Shown here piece after piece: positions 1-12,600 of a stretch of 64,000 nt of DNA (position 1 is its first letter; each line of letters opens with the position of its first letter). The notes under the pieces were generated by a model. That model was not told where the DNA came from and did no database searches. It saw only the letters and a program-made list of their open reading frames with translations. The stretch comes from Megaleporinus macrocephalus. Its lineage: Eukaryota; Chordata; Actinopteri; Characiformes; Anostomidae. The stretch spans positions 4,731,364 to 4,795,363 of the forward strand of contig CM038705.1 of assembly GCA_021613375.1 (NCBI GenBank), in the 5' to 3' direction. A program made the position numbers and the translations under genes.

Positions 1-5
1 TTAAA

Positions 6-502
6 CACAGCCCTTGTGTTTACTTCAGGTAAATTATTTGAAGTTTTATAAATAATTAATTCAGTTCAGCATTTAAACAGTAAATGTACTGAAATATATT
101 GAACCATAACACAAGTTAGAAGTACATATTGGTAATGTACATATTGGTAATGCTTTTCAAAGGAAGCAGACAGCTTAGCATCCGGAATGACTATAAGACG
201 CATGGCGAGCGAGTTTTCTCCTGAAAAAGTAAGCGCTGAGGTTGCCATGTTATAAAAAACTCCTGAACTAAACTTTTACAGCTTCAGTGCTGGAGATAAG
301 ACCTGTGGTGGCTATATGTTGAAAAATGAGCTGCCACAAGGAAGAAAAATCAAATACATGGCGCCCCCGCTTGAAAGAGAGAAAGTACACAGCCCTTGTG
401 TTTACTTTAAGTAAACTATTTGAAGTTTTATAAATAATTAATTCAGTTCAGCATTTAAACAGTAAATGTACTGAAATATATTGAACCATAACACAAGTCA
501 GA
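6..502. repeat. Two direct copies of a ~113-bp sequence
   Basis: The stretch 6-118 (from CACAGCCCTTGTGTTTACTT to AACCATAACACAAG) recurs nearly unchanged at 388-502. Between them is the 135-386 unit that recurs at 2474-2728, so this is a compound dispersed repeat. Confidence 0.85.
135..386. repeat. Dispersed ~250-bp repeat, copy 1
   Basis: Runs from GTACATATTGGTAATGC through ATGGCGCCCCCG and is nearly identical to 2474-2728. It has no coding potential, and the family is not recognised. Confidence 0.85.
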
Positions 503-1221
503 AGTTATGATGGTCCGGACCTTGGCCTGAAAAAATTTCCACCAACTGGACCTTCCTAAATTCTAATTAAATACCCCTGGTGTAAACTAATGGAACTGTA
601 GAACAGCACGCTTACTTTACATACATACATACATACAGAGAGAGAGAACAGAACTATAATTGAAGATTACAACAGCTTCAATTGTGTTTTCTTTGGAGAA
701 CCTCAATATAATATCAACACTACTTTCTTTAAAGGAGCAGTGTGTGATATTTAGGGAGGTCTATTCTAGCAAACATAACATAGCTAAAAAAAAATTTCAT
801 CAGTGTATAATTACCTGTTATTACAAATGACTGTCCTCGTTAGCTCAGAATAAGCCTTCATATCCACAAATGAACGACTCGTCTTCCAGCAGAAGCTGCC
901 ACCGCCATGTTTCTACAGTATCCCAGAACAGACAAACCACACACTGACTACTTTATTTATTCATTTTTCTTTTTACATTGAATCAGCTTGAAGCTGCTGC
1001 TGCTATAGTGCCGTCTGACGCTAGAAGTTTTAAAATAAAATTCATGTTTTAAAATACCTGCACAATTATAGGGTTAACCTGAGTATCAGTGGTCACCAAC
1101 CTTCTACCTGGTGAACTACTTTCCAGCAGCGTTCCCTCCAACCTGTATCCAATAAGCTGCCCTGCCTCTTACTTCCTGCCTCCACTACATGTGATCCAGC
1201 CTGTTGGGGACTTAGTAAGAG
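503..1221. other. No gene seen
   Basis: AT-rich non-coding sequence with a short (CATA)n run near 620-640. Nothing recognisable. Confidence 0.5.
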
Positions 1222-1365
1222 GCAAATTATCATTAGAAGTCATTCAGAGTGGTTTGGTATGAAATGCTCTGCTCTAAAGAAATATACTCTTCACAGTGGT
1301 GGTGAATGGAACCAGACGTCCACTTGTAAAAGCTCCCTCACAGAAAGTTATTATTAACCATTAAC
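1222..1365. repeat. Foldback repeat family A, fragment
   Basis: Contains CAGTGGTGGTGAATGGAACC and AAAGCTCCCTCACAGAAAG, shared with 3387-3735, 19030-20200 and 23370-23710. This looks like a non-autonomous (MITE-like) family. Confidence 0.7.
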
Positions 1366-2473
1366 TGTAATAAGTAAGCTGCCTCATGTGTAAACCATTC
1401 ATATGAAGTCACATTAGAAGGCATGCAGGTTCATTGTTGGTTTGGAGAGTAAATAAGTCTATAAGCTTCACTTTAAGTGACTTTCACATCTCGACGCTGA
1501 CAGTTGGTGGAGTCGCCCTTCAACAGAGAACAGCTGTTATGCATGGAAGCCCTCACCAGGCGCAAGAAGTGCACGTGACAGAAGAGGACATGTCACCAGC
1601 TTTTATTTATTTAGGGTCGTGTACACCATGCGGTTCACTTCGGTGCCGTCCAGCTCCTCTCAGACGAGCCGCGACGGCGGAGAACCTGATATAGAGGATC
1701 GATACAATCATTATCATTGTATGACAATTTTAGTGCAATGACAGACACAAACATGTCTAATGCAGTAAAGATGGTGGTTGTACAGGACCATACCAAAACA
1801 AACCTTAAAGGTGTGGTAAACACATCTCTGCCCCCAAAAAAACTAAACAAAAAAAAAAAAAAAGGGAACTTTTGCATTTTCAACGTCTCTGTGGTCTTCG
1901 TCCCTGAAGCTGTTGGCAAGGACAGAAAAAAAAAATGCAACAGCAAAAGCAAAGAACTTAAAAACAAAACGTTTAAATGAATTCAGAGAGAAACCGATAC
2001 GTACAGAAGCCCTGAAAGGCCACAAGTTCACATCTCAAATCATTACAAATTCTCTTTTTTGAGCTCTCGGGTTCATTTACCCATCACTGCACGATTAAAA
2101 AAATGTCTTTAATGGACTACAGGACGAGCTTTTCGAGATTAAAGGAGCAATATGCCTTTTTTTTTTACTGTACTAAATCAGAAAATGAACATGATGTTTC
2201 AACAGAGACTAAAGAAACATGCCACCTGGCTTCAACAATGCTACTACCAGTGCAACGTTCTTTAAAATATACCTGCGTTTGGATTGGACTGTGTTCGCCT
2301 GCCCATTTCCCAGTATCATTTGCACACCCCGGGTTGCCAGATACGAAACAAAACTGGCAGGGAACCAGAGCGGGCTGCAGCCATGCAAAAGATCTGAACC
2401 CAAGAAGAGAATGTCAAATTCTACCCAACCTAAAAACCTCGGCATCTTTCCAAAATGTTCCGTGACCGGAGAC
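1366..2473. other. No gene seen
   Basis: Low-complexity A-runs and unremarkable sequence; open frames here are short and lack splice or domain support. Confidence 0.45.
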
Positions 2474-2728
2474 GTAGTACATATTGGTAATGCTTTTTAA
2501 AGGAAGCAGACAGCTTAGCGTCCGGAATGACTATAAGACGCATGGCGAGTGAGTTTTCTCCTGAAAAGGTAAGCGCTGAGGTTGCCATGTTATAAAAAAC
2601 TCCTGAACAAAACTTTTACAGCTTCATTGCTGGAAATAAGACCTACGTGGTGGCTATATGTTGAAAAATGAGCTGCCACAAGGAAGAAAAATCAAATACA
2701 TGGCGCCCCCGTTTGGGAGAAAAAGTAT
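2474..2728. repeat. Dispersed ~250-bp repeat, copy 2
   Basis: Near-identical to 135-386, differing by a few substitutions and a small insertion (CCTACGTGGTGG against CCTGTGGTGG). Confidence 0.85.
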
Positions 2729-3386
2729 CTAAAGCTCTTAGAATCGAAACGTTTCATGTCTTTGGAGAATGAGGAGCTCGTCCAGCAGTTAGGGAGCAGT
2801 CAAAGCTTGTCTAGCACTTGTTTGCGTAGGTTCATTGTCCTCACTCTGGCAACCCGTGTGAGCTTCAAGCCTGGGGAAGAGGGGGCAGAGCAAACAACTG
2901 CCCCTAATGTTTTAATTTGGAAAACTTATTTTAAACACCTGCTGTCAGAATTACAGATTGCTCCTTTAAGTTGAAATGACATGCTGGTACATCTGCTGTG
3001 AATCTTTTAAGTGGACAGTGAATCGATTCACTTTTCATTTCTTTCTGGTTCAATTTAAAAGAGATTCGATTTTCTGATTCAGAATTCGCTGAGAAAATCT
3101 TTCCGGAATCACTTCCATGTTTGCGATCCGGACAAACCAGATGATATCGCGGGGGTGCTGTGCAGAGTATGGTGAGAGCATCCATCATCAAGGACCAATC
3201 AAATGTTTTTCTGTCTTTCTATATGAGCCAACTGACAAGAGTGTGTTTAACTTCTTCAGTGTTCATGCATCCCATTGACTGATCAATCTAACACTACCTA
3301 TTATATTTAAAACATCTAGTCAAAGGGGAACCTCACCGATTTCTCAAAATTCCTGCATAACTAAAAGTAATCAGTTAAAAGTAATC

Positions 3387-3735
3387 AAAAAGTGGTTTGG
3401 TGTGCAACACTATGCTCTATAAAACTTGAGTCAGAGCTGTTTACAGTGGTGGTGAATGGAACCGGACGTCCACCTCTAAAAGCTCCCTCACAAAGTTACA
3501 TGAAATGGTTATGAATTCAGGGTGGAGGGATACATACAGGATGCTGTGAAGCAAAATAGTCCACAAAGAAAACTGATTATTCTGAGATTTTCCACTAAGT
3601 CACCATCAACACTCCATATAAAACTCACGTGTAGGTTCACTGCTGGGTTTGATCCTATATTAAATGTGTATATTTTGTTGTGGACGTCTGGTTCCATTCA
3701 CCACCACTGTAATCAACGTCTGGACCACTTTTTAC
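3387..3735. repeat. Foldback repeat family A, copy with inverted ends
   Basis: The left part carries CAGTGGTGGTGAATGGAACC (near 3445) and the right part its reverse complement (GGTTCCATTCACCACCACTG near 3690). The two arms are therefore inverted around about 200 bp, as in MITEs. Confidence 0.7.
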
Positions 3736-3987
3736 CAAACCCACTCTCTCTGAATGGATCTGTTTATGTCCCAACCACTGGTATAACAGTAAAGCCAATT
3801 GGGCAGGATGTTAAAGCCCTTGTGTTAAAGGACAATTCTACTATATTTTCAATTTTTTATCAGTACTAACGCATACAGAAATACTGTGAAACTTCTAACC
3901 TGTGCTCTGTTCACTCTCCCAACTCTGACTACCGCCCCCATAATCTGAAGACCAGCATAGAGTCCGGCTGAGATCAGTCAAAATGTC

Positions 3988-3989
<2 letters not shown>

Positions 3990-4062
<73 letters not shown>
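3990..4062. repeat. (TA)n microsatellite
   Basis: Uninterrupted TA dinucleotides. Confidence 0.98.
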
Positions 4063-4067
<5 letters not shown>

Positions 4068-5339
4068 AAAAAATTAAAAAGAGGCATCTAATCCAAAAAA
4101 CCCGATTGTGAATCGATTAACTGCTGGCACAATGATTCACCCACCCAGAGGTACCAGCGTCTCAGCTAAACGTCTGCTGTTCCAAAACTCAACTGAAATA
4201 AATACAAATAAAGGAGACGCGTGTCTGTCAGTCGGATGTTTGCGCTTGTAGTCCTACTTTCTAAAGAGAACGACAGGTTTAGGAAAACGACTCTGGGGGC
4301 TGGAGGAAACATGAAACATCCTTTCAGGGTTTCCATAGACAGGAGAAAAAGAACAGAAGTCATTAGACTGGGATTCGTAAGAAATCCAGTGCAAACTAAG
4401 GCTTTTTTTCCTTTCTTTTTCTGTTTTTTTTTTTTGTTTGTTTGTTTGCTTTCTTTTTTTCTTTCTTTTCTTTTTTTTTTTTAAGATGTACACATCGACT
4501 ACAAACTAAAAAGCAATGATAAAAGCATGGGAATAGATATATAGAGTTCTGCTCTGTCTAGTTCGAACTAACTGATCGCTTGTCAATGTCCCTGAACGAG
4601 AAGGTATTTGCACAGTACTAGAAGTTACTTGTATATAAATTACACGTCGGAAGAGTTCGCGAACGCAAACGAAAAAAACAGTCGATTCATTCGTCGGCCC
4701 CTCGGGAGAGACGAGGGGGGGGGGGCGTGCGCCGGGCTTTTGCGGATTCCAATTGAGTATTGCTCAGGTTCTGCTTAAACCTGTTTTAAATGTGTGCATC
4801 TTTTTGCTTGTCTTACTTTCTTCCTTTCTTTCTTTCAGGGCTGTAACATCAAAACGTCTATATCTGAAGCACCAAAGTACATAAAAATATGACCCTTTCA
4901 TTTTTTTTGTTTGTTTTTTTTTCTTTTTTGGTCAAAACATTTGATGACATTGTAATTTGTATAGTGCAGTTTAACGTAAGGAATCATAACTCAAGTTTAT
5001 ACGGTTATCTGATATGTGATGAAAACAAGCGTGCATTTACAAACTGAATGATAACTGGAGAAGAAGAAAAAAACAAAAAACAAAAAAACAAAAAAAACGA
5101 AAACAGAAGCAATGTTACTGGCAGGTTTGGATGAATTCAGCCGAGAACACTGCAGTCAGAATTGCAATGCGTGGCTAAATGTAGTGACGTGATTATTTAT
5201 TCCAAGTTACTTTCCATTATTTTTTTTTTATCTTTTTTTTTTTCCATCAAACATATCAAGATTTTAAAAAGAAAAACAAAAAATAAACAGTACAAGGTGT
5301 CAAGCATTGATCATTCAAGCACTCACAGTCTTATTTAAA

Positions 5340-5374
5340 GGGGGGGAGGTGGGGTGGGGTTGGGGGGGGGGGGG
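5340..5374. repeat. G-rich run, G-quadruplex-capable
   Basis: Several runs of four or more G (GGGGGG, GGGG, GGGG, then 13 G) within 35 bases on the plus strand. If rxrb's 3' UTR reaches here, the transcript would be C-rich. Confidence 0.8.
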
Positions 5375-5814
5375 TGATGAAACTTCAGAATCTCTGCACA
5401 ATCCTGTGAGATGGTTCAGGATTAAGTCTCAATGGAGTTGATGGGAACCATCACAGTGGTGTCTGTGTTTGTTAGGAACCCGCTTACTGTCCCTAAGGGA
5501 TGTCCACCATCTGTACACCCAAGATCAGTGGGCTCCCGTCAGCCCCACTGGGCAGAAACCCGAGTCGGCCCAAGTTCAAGTTCAAATCAACCACTCTGAC
5601 GCGGTCTCCGAGACTGGACTGTGCAGCGATTTTGAAAATTTTGGTGGAATTCCCCTTTAAAAAAATAAAAAATAAAAAATGAGTGCACGCTAAAGACCTC
5701 ACTTCCCAACATACAGGTCTAATATGTTACATCATAAACGCGCGTCCGCATGGACGTTAAAGAGCCATTTCCCACACGTTTTGTGCATGATTTCGAGCTT
5801 CCTTGCATATACGT

Positions 5815-5836
5815 ATACATATATATATATATATAC

Positions 5837-5903
<67 letters not shown>
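5815..5903. repeat. (TA)n microsatellite
   Basis: TA repeat with one interruption near 5840. Confidence 0.97.
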
Positions 5904-5906
<3 letters not shown>

Positions 5907-6524
5907 TATTTGGCCAGACTACCCGAACTGGTAGTGATTCTCAGTTTAGAAACTGTTTGTTTTAAAAACAGTTTTAAAAAAACAGTTTAACCCACTCAAT
6001 TGTATTTGTTTTTATTTTTTTCCCGCCCAGGCCTTTAAGGGCTGAGCTGAATAAATTAGTCATTTAGGGATTTAAAAAAAAAATAAAATAACATAAAAAA
6101 TAAAAAATAAAAACAATTGAAGAGATGATAAAGGAGCACACTCACTGACAATTAAAGCTTATATCCACTCGAATGGTTTCTATCAAAATGTAAACCCCAC
6201 TTTTATGTAAGCTAGTAAAGGGAACTGAAGGTTCCGATCTTTTCCTTAAAAAAAAAAAAGAAGAAAAAAAAAAAAAAGAAAAAAAAATATCCTCAAGAAT
6301 TCAAGACTTAACAACTGAAACATAGCACCAACATATTCTAAGTTCATGGCAAGTTTTGGGTCTCTAGACTCTGTGGTGCACTTACGAAGAGAAACGCGAT
6401 AATGAAAAGTGTACCCCAGACCGGAGGCTGGCCAATTGCTGAAGTTGCCCTGGGATCGAAAAAAGTGCAGTCACAGTGATCTCGGGTGGCAGAGCCCCGT
6501 CTCCCGGCGCGCCTCCGGGCCGGC

Positions 6525-6663
6525 CTAGTGGGGTGCCTCCAGCATCTCCATCAGGAACGTGTCGATGGGGGTGTCGCCAATCAGCTTAAAGAAAAACAGG
6601 TGCTCCAGACACTTCAGGCCGATGGAGCGCAGCGCGGGCAGTCGGAGGAGGAGCTTAGCGAAC
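6525..6663 (-). CDS. rxrb: rxrb last coding exon: LBD helices 10-12 and stop
   Basis: 139 nt, residues 379-423: [45 protein letters not shown], stop TAG. Helix 12 (FLMEMLE), which recruits coactivators, is intact. Most vertebrate RXRs end EAPHQ plus two residues; here the codon after His is TAG (one step from CAG), so the last three residues are missing. Acceptor CTGTAG. Confidence 0.96.
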
Positions 6664-9600
6664 CTACAGAATGAAAACATACGGACGATGAAACAATACT
6701 GATACTAACTTTTTACAGGGAAAGTCTACTGCTGTTCCAATTATGTGGTGAGTAGGGGTGGGCGATATGGCCCTACAATATCATCACGATAGTTCATGGT
6801 ATTTTTGTGATAACGATACTCTTGGTGATAAGACAAAACATTAAATTAGAAAAATATTTCAAGAATACACTACTGCAACAAAATGAAAATTAAATTTTAT
6901 TATTGCATACTCTATGATATGGCAACACCCCTAACTGAGATATTAAAAAATACAAGAATTTTCATCAGATTGTAACAAAAGTCAATGATCCAGAATGTCT
7001 CGATACTAAATAATGCATTCCAAATAACTCCATATATCCAGGACTGAAGTAAAGTGAATGATACTGGACAGATAAAATCTGTCTCTAGTAGATATATAAT
7101 GGGAAATGTGTGAATTTTTCTTTTTCTAAAAACAGTAAAAGTAGTACCTGGTGTGATAATTAGGGTTGGGTGATATGACACGATATTTCAGGGTATAATA
7201 TCGTTCACCATATTCAAAAATGTTGGCAATATTATTGTGTACAATACCATATGGCACACCCCTAGTGGTGAGTTAAATGGTTATAAATACATTGCCAGAC
7301 ATTTTATATAGAGATGGACCGATAAACATTTTTGAGGCCGATTCCGATCGCCCATCACCTTTCAGCGCAATCGCCCGATAGCCGATACCGATCGAGGGTG
7401 GAGTACATGCCACGGCAGGGCTACATGTAGTTAGTTATTGGCGCAAGCAAGTCATGAAACATGGCTGGAACGTGGTTATCTAGAGCTATAACTCTATAGC
7501 AATAACTTATCTAAAACTATTAACTATCACTCTGGCTGTGATTATCTAGAGCTATAACTCTATAGCAATAACTTATCTAAAACTATTAACTATCACTCTG
7601 GCTGTGATTATCTAGAGCTATAACTCTATAGCAATAACTTATCTAAAACTATTAACTATCACTCTGGCTGTGATTATCTAGAGCTATAACTCTATAGCAA
7701 TAACTTATCTAAAACTATTAACTATCACTCTGGCTGTGATTATCTAGAGCTATAACTCTATAGCTATAACTTATCTAAAACTATAAACTATCACTTTGGC
7801 TGTGATTATCTAGAGCTATAACTCTATAGCAATAACTTATCTAAAACTATTAACTATCACTCTGGCTGTGATTATCTAGAGCTATAACTCTATAGCAATA
7901 ACTTATCTAAAACTATTAACTATCACTCTGGCTGTGATTATCTAGAGCTATAACTCTATAGCTATAACTTATCTAAAACTATAAACTATCACTTTGGCTG
8001 TGATTATCTAGAGCTATAACTCTATAGCTATAACTTATCTAAAACTATAAACTATCACTTTGGCTGTGATTATCTAGAGCTATAACTCTATAGCTATAAC
8101 TTATCTAAAACTATAAACTATCACTTTGGCTGTGATTATCTAGAGCTATAACTCTATAGCAATAACTTATCTAAAACTATTAACTATCACTCTGGCTGTG
8201 ATTATCTAGAGCTATAACTCTATAGCAATAACTTATCTAAAACTATAAACTATCACTTTGGCTGTGATTATCTAGAGCTATAACTCTATAGCTATAACTT
8301 ATCTAAAACTATCACTTTGGCTGTGATTATCTAGAGCTATAACTCTATAGCTATAACTTATCTAAAACTATAAACTATCACTTTGGCTGTGATTATCTAG
8401 AGCTATAACTCTATAGCTATAACTTATCTAAAACTATAAACTATCACTTTGGCTGTGATTATCTAGAGCTATAACTCTGTAGCTATAACTTATCTAAAAC
8501 TATAAACTATCACTTTGGCTGTGATTATCTAGAGCTATAACTCTATAGCTATAACTTATCTAAAACTATAAACTATCACTTTGGCTGTGATTATCTAGAG
8601 CTATAACTCTATAGCAATAACTTATCTAAAACTATAAACTATCACTTTGGCTGTGATTATCTAGAGCTATAACTCTATAGCTATAACTTATCTAAAACTA
8701 TAAACTATCACTCTGGCTGTGATTATCTAGAGCTATAACTCTATAGCTATAACTTATCTAAAACTATAAACTATCACTTTGGCTGTGATTATCTAGAGCT
8801 ATAACTCTATAGCTATAACTTATCTAAAACTATAAACTCAATCACTCTGGCTGTGGTTCCTTTAGCTCTCTGGCTGTTGCTGCTGCTGTATTGTTCGTAC
8901 CGGTCAGATCTGGTCTGAATTAAAAAGCTAAAGTGATAGTAAAATAACAGAGAGATAACAACACAGAGACATGTTAATAGTCCTACCTGCCCTGTTGTTC
9001 GGGGTATTTCTGCCTGCAGTAGGCCTCCAGGGATGCATACACTCTCTCTCGTAGGACCTCCACCTCACTGATGTTAGTCAAACCTTTGGCATCTAAGCAA
9101 CGACATACAGAAATAGTCAATTAACACCCTACACAGAGGAATATTACTGTCTTCTTATTACTGAATCCACAGCAATAAAAACGGTACTCTTTTGGCCCCA
9201 GTAACCCCAGATCACTCCTGTGTGTATGTGTGTCAGGATTACTACAATAAGTGAAAAATATTACTAAAACTAGCAGTGAAAGAAATTTGCTCGATAAGTA
9301 ATAAAAATAAACAAAAAACACTAAAAACAAATAATAAATACTTTAACTTCCACTGCAAAACTAACTACAACTCTGTAGGATCACTGAAATAGACTTCTAG
9401 TTGTAGTTTTTTCTGTGTGTGGACGAGAGTTTAGAAAAGAACCCTTATTAGGCCGTTGGTAAGTAAACCTATTAACACAGTATTGCAAAGTAAGTTGACT
9501 TGTACTCGAGCAGCACTGCAGAGCATGCCCACATGTACTCAAACAGTATTGCCGAGTATGCAGAATTGTACTCAAACAGTATTGTAGAGTAGGTTAACAT

Positions 9601-12600
9601 GTACTTAAACAGTATTGTAGAGTAGGTTAACATGTACTTAAACAGTATTGTAGAGTAGGTCAACATGTACTCAAACAGTATTGTAGAGTAGGTCAACATG
9701 TACTCAAACAGTATTGCCGAGTATGCAGACTTGTACTCAAACAGTATTGTAGAGTAGGTCAACATGTACTCAAACAGTATTGTAGAGTAGGTCAACATGT
9801 ACTCAAACAGTATTGCCGAGTATGCAGACTTGTACTCAAACAGTACTGCAGAGTAGGTCGACTTGTACTCAAACAGTATTGTAGAGTAGGTCAACATGTA
9901 CTCAAACAGTATTGTAGAGTAGGTCAACATGTACTCAAATAGTATGGCCGAGTATGCAGACTTGTACTCAAACAGTACTGCAGAGCAGGTCGACTTGTAC
10001 TCAAGCAGAATTGCAGAGTAGGTCGACATGTACTCAAACAGAAATGCATGGTAAATTTACATATACCCAAAAAGTACTGTGGAGTAGGTCAAATTGTACT
10101 TAAACAGTACTGTGGAGTAGGTCAAATTGTACTTAAACAGGTCGACTTAGCAGGCAAGCTAAAGTTCTACTACTGGTCTACTAACATGTTAATTTGAATC
10201 TTGCCTTAACAAAAAAGCTGCCATCAGAGTGTTCATCATGATACTACAATCTAAAACTACACAACACTAGTTTTAGTTTTTCTGTTTTAAAAGGTTTGTG
10301 TCTTTAAAACTAACCGAAACTAAATTAAAATAAAAAACAAAGGAGGAAACAAAAAGAAAATCAGTTTTATTAGTCTTTCAGAGGTTTGACAAAAAAAAAC
10401 ATTACACATTCACCACTAATTTTAATTATACAGAAATTACAGTGTTTATTACGAACGACACTGATGTCGGGAAAGTGCAATTTGATATAGCATGCCACAG
10501 AGCTGATACCCCCCTCCGCTCTTTGTATTGAAATGACCCTCTGTCTCCTGCTGTTAAGGTAATACCAATCTACCCCCCCCACCTTATCTACTCTTTATCT
10601 CCATTTGTTCTCATCTTCATTCCCTTTATCCCCTCCTTAACCTGCTCCCTAGACTCTTAGGATGACTACTTAAACAACGTCAGACTAGATCAGAGACCGG
10701 ACTTGACGGGACTGGACTAGCAACAGACGCCCAACTCTGATATTTAAAAACTTTTTCTCTTTTTCTGAGAAGAAATTCAACAATTGATTATTTAATTATC
10801 TTTTTATCAGCCTCTGAAGCGCTGAAAGAGTTTAATGGTCAAACTACATCACATTGGTCAATAGTATAGGCTACTGGAATTATTATCGGCATCAGATATA
10901 ATATTAATAGTTAAGTCAGTGTGATGTGATCACCGTACCTGGGTTAAAGAGGACGATGGCTCGCAGACAGCCCAGCTCTGTCTTGTCCATTTGCATATCC
11001 CGCATCTTATTGACCAGCTCAGTTAGAACCCTAAACACAACACAGAGCGAAAGAGAACGATAAGAAAGAAGAATCGGATTAGTGGTGCCTGAAATGAACA
11101 TGTGGGTAGATTCTAGACTCCTCATAATTCCTATTCAGGGTGTGAACTTTACCATGTATATAATATAATATAATATATGCAGGACACCTTATTAGGCCCA
11201 CCTCCTTATATCTACACACACTGTGCACTGTATCAGCTCCACTGACCATACAGGAGCTCCACTTACAGACTGTAGTTCATCTGATTCTCTGTATACTTTA
11301 TTACTCTGTTCTTTAATGATCAGGACCCCCACAGGACCCCCACAGAGCAGATACTATTAGGGAGGTGGGTCATTCTCAGCACTGCAGTGACACTGACATG
11401 GTGGTGGTGTGTTAAGTGTGTGTTGTGCTTGTGTGAGTGGATCAGACACTCCCACTTGAGACAGTCACTCAGATAGTTACCTGTCAAATATGGCCCCCAC
11501 CTCTGCGCTGTGTGCGCTCTCTCTGTAGTGACACAAAAACAAAAACATTAGTCACAGAAACGAGGTCAAACAGTTATACAAGCTAATGCTAAGTCTATAA
11601 TATTAAATTATGCTACCTATCGAAGATGGCCTCCACCCCAGAGTTGTGGACGCTGTCTCTGTGCACGTGTAGCCCGGTGGCCAGCAGGAGCCCATCCTTC
11701 ACCCCGATCGAGCGGTGAGAGAACGAGGCAATGAGAAGCTCATTCCACCCTGAGATACAGAGATAAGCAGCAGAACTGAATAATAACAAATACCAGACTT
11801 GCACCCATCCCTACATCTCCTCTGCAGGATGTGGTATAGTATACAGGATGAAGGGTTGAAGAGCCCATGTCCTACAGTTCTCTTGTACTTATTATTTATC
11901 TTAATTTTTAATTACTTTTTTACACAACCCTTTTCTAAATTTACTTCTTCAATACTAGCAAAATAATCAGTCTGTAACTATAAAAACTAAAACTTCTCAT
12001 AGTTATCACACTTTTTTACCACACGTCCAATTTAGCCGATCGATGGCATTAAACAAATAAGCCTAATTTCTGTATTTACAGCTAGTGTTACATTCAGGAA
12101 GAGGAGAACCTCCTCCCTGCAATTCCTATCTGAACCACTAGGTGGAAATACACACCCTTTTATTTTCCACAGACTGACTAAAGCAGCAGCCTCACGAGAA
12201 AATCATGTGCTGATAGAAAACATGTCGTCCGTCTGGCAGTTTGTTACTGTATGCAACGCAGACTCATCCAGGACGTTTTTAAAATTAGTAAAATCAGTGT
12301 GTCTCGTTGGAACCAAGACAAAGACATTTAACTCTACTAATCTGATACAGCACTTCAGATACACCACACAGCTGAATACAGTGAATATCAGTAAACAGCA
12401 GAGCTAGAACACACAGCTAGCACAAAACAAACAACCCAGAACACCTACAGACCAGATCTGACCGGTACAAACAGAACAGCAGCAGCAACAATTCAAGATC
12501 TACATTTAATGATTACAGATTTAGTTTAAAATAACAGAGTCTGAGTTTAATGAATACAGTTTTTACTGCATTTATTTAATTATCTTTTTGGTTTTAAATT

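Larger units (their letters stand above)
4491..6524 (-). other. rxrb: Likely rxrb 3' UTR / 3' flank
   Basis: Follows the rxrb stop codon with no other gene visible. It is AT-rich, with A- and T-homopolymers (for example 6244-6290), a (TA)n tract and a G-rich run. Minus-strand AATAAA hexamers occur, for example near 5907 and 6012, but the true cleavage site cannot be chosen. Confidence 0.4.

Noticed and set aside
1434..2500. Several frames of 60-120 codons on both strands
   Set aside because: They overlap, have no domain similarity and fall in the rxrb 3' flank with A-runs and dispersed repeats.
7470..8855. Possible CRISPR-like array (regular repeats)
   Set aside because: Repeats are contiguous with no unique spacers, in a vertebrate intron; it is a plain tandem repeat. 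The same holds for 61085-61680.
9472..10029. 185-codon minus-strand frame with 11-residue repeats
   Set aside because: Intronic 33-bp minisatellite block 1, not a gene.
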